This document shows, piece by piece, positions 61,286 through 64,000 of a stretch of DNA of 64,000 bases. Origin of the DNA: Pseudomonadota bacterium (GTDB taxonomy: Bacteria; Desulfobacterota; Binatia; Binatales; Binataceae). Position numbers and translations under genes: made by a program. The first letter of the stretch is position 1. Every line of letters begins with the position of its first letter. The DNA lies in contig JAJPKA010000018.1 in the NCBI GenBank assembly GCA_021323945.1, positions 226,853 through 290,852 of the forward strand, read 5' to 3'. A model generated the notes under the pieces. The model did not search any database, was not told the origin of the DNA, and saw nothing but the letters and a program-made list of their open reading frames with translations.

Positions 61286-62182
61286 ATGAGTGAGCCTCAG
61301 CCATACCGCGCGGGCTTTGTGGCCCTTGCCGGGCGAACCAACGTTGGCAAGTCGACGTTGGTCAACCAGATCGTCGGACAGAAGGTAGCGATCGTCACGC
61401 CCAAGCCTCAAACCACCCGTCGCCGGATTCTTGGCGTGCGAACCGACGCCGATGCCCAATTAATTTTGATCGATATGCCGGGTTTACACGAGGCTCACAA
61501 CGCGCTTAATCGGCGGATGCTGGAGACGGCTCGGCGATGCATCGCCGAAGCTGAAATAGTGGTGCCGGTGATTGAAGCGGCTGAGAGTCTCGACAAAGCC
61601 GATCGGCGAGTCCTAACCGAAGTATCAGAGTTGAATCGTCCGGTTGTTGTTGCCATCAACAAGATCGATCTCGTGTCGCGCAGCAGACTGCTGCCGCTCG
61701 CGGAACAAGTGCATGAGGTTCTTCCAAGAGCTGAAATAGTGCCGATTAGCGCGCTTACTGGCGAAAATATCGAAGAGTTGCTGCGCGTAATCAAACCGCT
61801 CCTGCCCGAAAGCGGGCCGTTGATGTCCGTCGACGAGTACACTGATCAGACTGAGCGGATGCTAGCCGAGGAAATCGTTCGCGAAAAGCTGTTTCTGGCG
61901 ATGCGGCAGGAAATTCCCTATTCGACCGCAGTCAAAATCGAGGATTTTAGCGATGATCCGGAGCGCAAACTTACGCGCATCTCAGCGGTGATCATCGTCG
62001 AACGCGATTCGCACAAAGGGATGGTGATCGGCGCGGGGGGGCGAATGCTCAAGGAAATCGGCACTCAAGCGCGACTTGAACTCGAGCAGATCCTGGGGCG
62101 GCGGGTTTTTTTGGAACTTCATGTAAAAGTTGAAAAACGGTGGACCAGTGATCCCCGCAAACTCAAGGAATTGGGTCTGTGA
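61286..62182 (+). CDS. era: GTPase Era
   Basis: Essential GTPase that binds the 3' end of 16S rRNA and checks 30S maturation. The 298-residue product has G1 GRTNVGKS (16-23), the G2 region PKPQTTRRRILG, G3 DMPGLH, G4 NKIDLV, and a C-terminal KH domain with KGMVIGAGGRMLKEIGTQAR. It lies 33 bases after rnc, and its TGA is followed directly by the der ATG. Confidence 0.97.
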   Translation: MSEPQPYRAGFVALAGRTNVGKSTLVNQIVGQKVAIVTPKPQTTRRRILGVRTDADAQLILIDMPGLHEAHNALNRRMLETARRCIAEAEIVVPVIEAAESLDKADRRVLTEVSELNRPVVVAINKIDLVSRSRLLPLAEQVHEVLPRAEIVPISALTGENIEELLRVIKPLLPESGPLMSVDEYTDQTERMLAEEIVREKLFLAMRQEIPYSTAVKIEDFSDDPERKLTRISAVIIVERDSHKGMVIGAGGRMLKEIGTQARLELEQILGRRVFLELHVKVEKRWTSDPRKLKELGL

Positions 62183-63640
62183 ATGAGCCGGAATATTAAG
62201 AGTGTGCTGGATATTCCCAGTTGGGTGGGTGACCGCCCCGTGGTAATGCTGGCGGGGCGAGCCAACGTCGGCAAATCCACACTCTTCAACCGACTCGCGG
62301 GTACCAGCCGCGCTATCACCAGCCCTGTCGCCGGAACAACACGAGACCTTAATCTTGCGGTGGTCACCCACAACGAGCGCGAATTCGTGGTCGTTGATAG
62401 CGGTGGACTCGAACCCTACGCGCGCGAGCCCGCCGCCGAAAGAGCCGCGGAAACAGCGTTGCAGGCGCTCGGCACAGCGGATTTGGTGATCTTCGTGATC
62501 GACGCTCGTGTCGGCGTTTGTCCGGGCGATCAAGAGGCGCTGGCGCTGGTGCGGCAGAGCGGGCGTCCGGTAATCCTGGCAGTCAACAAAGTTGATACAC
62601 CGCGGCAAGAGGCAGCAGCGGCTGAGGCATGGTCACTCGGGGTGAAGTACGTCAACCTCATTTCAGCCGCGCACGGGCGTGGAGTGGGCGAGTTGTTGGA
62701 CCAATTATGTGCGATGCTGCCGTCCGTCAATCCGCGGCTCGAACCGCCTGCGGCTTTGCGGCTGGCGCTGATCGGTCGGCCCAATGTCGGTAAATCATCG
62801 TTGCTCAATCGACTTTCAGGATTTGCTCGCTCAATCGTCGATGAGCATCCGGGCACTACGCGAGATCCGGTAGAGGTAGCGGTTGAGCTCGATGGCCACC
62901 GGATTATTCTGATTGATACCGCCGGCATCCGGCGTCCGGCCAAGGTTGAGCAGGGCCTCGAAGGCCTTTCGGTAGCACGTGCCATCGCGACCGTCCGGCG
63001 AGCTGAGGTATTGGCGTTAGTGATCGATGCGGCCGAAGGGCTGACCGATCAGGATGCCCGACTCGCGCGACTCGTCGAAAGCAATGACCGTGGGCTGGTG
63101 ATCGTCTGCAACAAATGGGACATTGCAGCCAAGGTGGGCCGGCGCGCGTCGGTATTCGTCCGTGAGACGCTCGAGCGGTACCCGTTTTTGGAGTTTGCGC
63201 CTTTTGTGGTGGCGTCGGCGCAGACCGGTGACGGCGTCAACCAAATAATTCCCACGGCTAGCCGCGCCGGCGAGGCATGGCGTTCGCAGTTCCGAACCTC
63301 CTCGCTCAATCACATTCTGCGCGAGGCGCTTATGGCCTTGGATCCGCCTTTGGTTGGAGATCGGCGGCTCAAGCCGATGTACGTTACTCAGGTAGCAAAG
63401 GCCCCGCCAAGGCTGGCGATATTTTGCAACCTGGAGCAGGGGATACCAGCACATTACGTTCGCTTTCTCGAGAGCCGCTTTCGCACAGCATTGGCCTTGG
63501 AGCACAGTGGCACGCCACTGCGCATCGAATTTCGTCGCACACGCGCCGTGCGCGCTGACATTGGTCGTCGGATCGATAATCGCGGTCCCGCCGTGGCGCA
63601 AGCCACTTGCGCCTCTGGCCATGATGCAGAGGCGAAATAG
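62183..63640 (+). CDS. der: ribosome-associated GTPase Der (EngA)
   Basis: Double GTPase needed for 50S subunit assembly. The 485-residue product has two complete G domains: G1 GRANVGKS (25-32) with SPVAGTTRD and NKVD, and a second G1 GRPNVGKSSLLNRLSG with DEHPGTTRDPVEV, DTAGIRRPAKVEQGLE and NKWD. The C-terminal KH-like domain (LNHILREAL, PPRLAIFCN, YVRFLESRF) follows. It starts on the base after the era stop. The tail after LRIEFR is about 30 residues longer than usual and low in conservation. Confidence 0.97.
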   Translation: MSRNIKSVLDIPSWVGDRPVVMLAGRANVGKSTLFNRLAGTSRAITSPVAGTTRDLNLAVVTHNEREFVVVDSGGLEPYAREPAAERAAETALQALGTADLVIFVIDARVGVCPGDQEALALVRQSGRPVILAVNKVDTPRQEAAAAEAWSLGVKYVNLISAAHGRGVGELLDQLCAMLPSVNPRLEPPAALRLALIGRPNVGKSSLLNRLSGFARSIVDEHPGTTRDPVEVAVELDGHRIILIDTAGIRRPAKVEQGLEGLSVARAIATVRRAEVLALVIDAAEGLTDQDARLARLVESNDRGLVIVCNKWDIAAKVGRRASVFVRETLERYPFLEFAPFVVASAQTGDGVNQIIPTASRAGEAWRSQFRTSSLNHILREALMALDPPLVGDRRLKPMYVTQVAKAPPRLAIFCNLEQGIPAHYVRFLESRFRTALALEHSGTPLRIEFRRTRAVRADIGRRIDNRGPAVAQATCASGHDAEAK

Positions 63641-63678
63641 CAATATTTTGAGTTCAAACAGAGCCTGATTGCAGTCCA

Positions 63679-64000
63679 ATGCCCGACTGGAACCCGGAAC
63701 TTTACCATCGCTTCGCAAGCTATCGCGCGGAACCCGTAACGATGATATTGGCGCGATTGCAGCTGGGGCCGCGCGAGGAAATCGTTGACCTGGGCTGTGG
63801 CACCGGTGAGCACACAGTCGAACTGGCTCGCCGCACTGTTAACGGCCACGTTGTCGGAATCGACTCGTCACCAGCGATGCTCGAACGAGCCATCAAGTTG
63901 CGCAACACGCTCGACCCGGAACTCCGACAAAGGGTGGAGTTCAGGCTGGCTGATTTTCGCACCCTCAATGCCGACCGCGAGTACACGATCGTTTTCTCGA
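63679..64000 (+). CDS. class I SAM-dependent methyltransferase, partial
   Basis: Runs off the right edge; 107 residues are visible. MPDWNPELYHRFASYRAEP is the start typical of trans-aconitate-methyltransferase-like enzymes. EIVDLGCGTGEHTVELA is motif I for SAM binding, and VVGIDSSPAMLERA has the acidic residue after strand 2. VEFRLADFRTL supplies the adenine-contacting Asp. It begins 38 bases after der on the same strand and may share its transcript. The substrate cannot be judged without the C-terminal half. Confidence 0.88.
   Translation, partial: MPDWNPELYHRFASYRAEPVTMILARLQLGPREEIVDLGCGTGEHTVELARRTVNGHVVGIDSSPAMLERAIKLRNTLDPELRQRVEFRLADFRTLNADREYTIVFS

Overview
The window reads as chromosome from a Gram-negative, oxygen-using, metabolically versatile bacterium of moderately high GC. 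An outer membrane and meso-DAP peptidoglycan are implied by RND efflux genes and mpl. Aerobic life is implied by the BoxBC benzoyl-CoA epoxidase pathway, cytochrome bd oxidase and a bacterial luciferase-family oxidoreductase. The mix of a Box aromatic pathway, ADP-forming acyl-CoA synthetase, CoA transferase, many M20/MBL/alpha-beta hydrolases and exopolysaccharide genes resembles uncultivated soil or sediment lineages once filed under Deltaproteobacteria (for example Binatota-like). That placement is inference; no rRNA gene is present.

Layout. 1-14800: scattered catabolic and stress genes (small heat-shock protein, QueG-like Fe-S protein, luciferase-like monooxygenase, SGNH hydrolase, APH-like kinase, M20 peptidase, Lon-substrate-domain protein, MBL hydrolase, dodecin, acyl-CoA synthetase, alpha/beta hydrolase, SPL-like radical SAM protein). 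15347-19020: a minus-strand surface-glycan cassette (SGNH, a 55-residue DUF5989 protein, carbamoyltransferase, a small membrane protein). 19553-26571: hpt, folC, then a peptidoglycan-recycling run (LD-carboxypeptidase, serine hydrolase, mpl) followed by a haem-oxygenase-like enzyme. 26646-32143: a signalling block with a Ser/Thr kinase, two membrane FHA proteins and a secreted alpha/beta hydrolase. 32183-37952: ABC-2 exporter, GT4-GT2 fusion and two sulfotransferases. 38508-41547: alpha-carbonic anhydrase, then a decayed RND pump and a tetR gene broken by an in-frame TAG. 41820-45693: boxC, boxB and an SDR. 45767-48669: cydB, a twice-frameshifted cydA and a half-size TSUP permease. 49357-53756: RND adaptor and pump. 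54293-54384: tRNA-Ser(CGA). 55216-64000: CoA transferase, then a housekeeping run of cysteine desulfurase, mnmA, mtaB, rnc, era, der and a methyltransferase cut by the window end.

How the genes work together. The cysteine desulfurase overlaps mnmA, so sulfur donor and tRNA thiolase are co-made. BoxB and BoxC carry consecutive steps of aerobic benzoyl-CoA breakdown. Mpl re-uses the murein tripeptide released by an LD-carboxypeptidase. The kinase and FHA proteins form a plausible phospho-signalling unit.

Most interesting points. The kinase lacks the usual VAIK lysine but has a lysine in its glycine loop, exactly the WNK arrangement. The carbamoyltransferase cassette contains very small genes that are easily missed. 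The tetR/RND/cydA stretch shows gene decay or sequence errors beside an intact 18-bp perfect operator palindrome.
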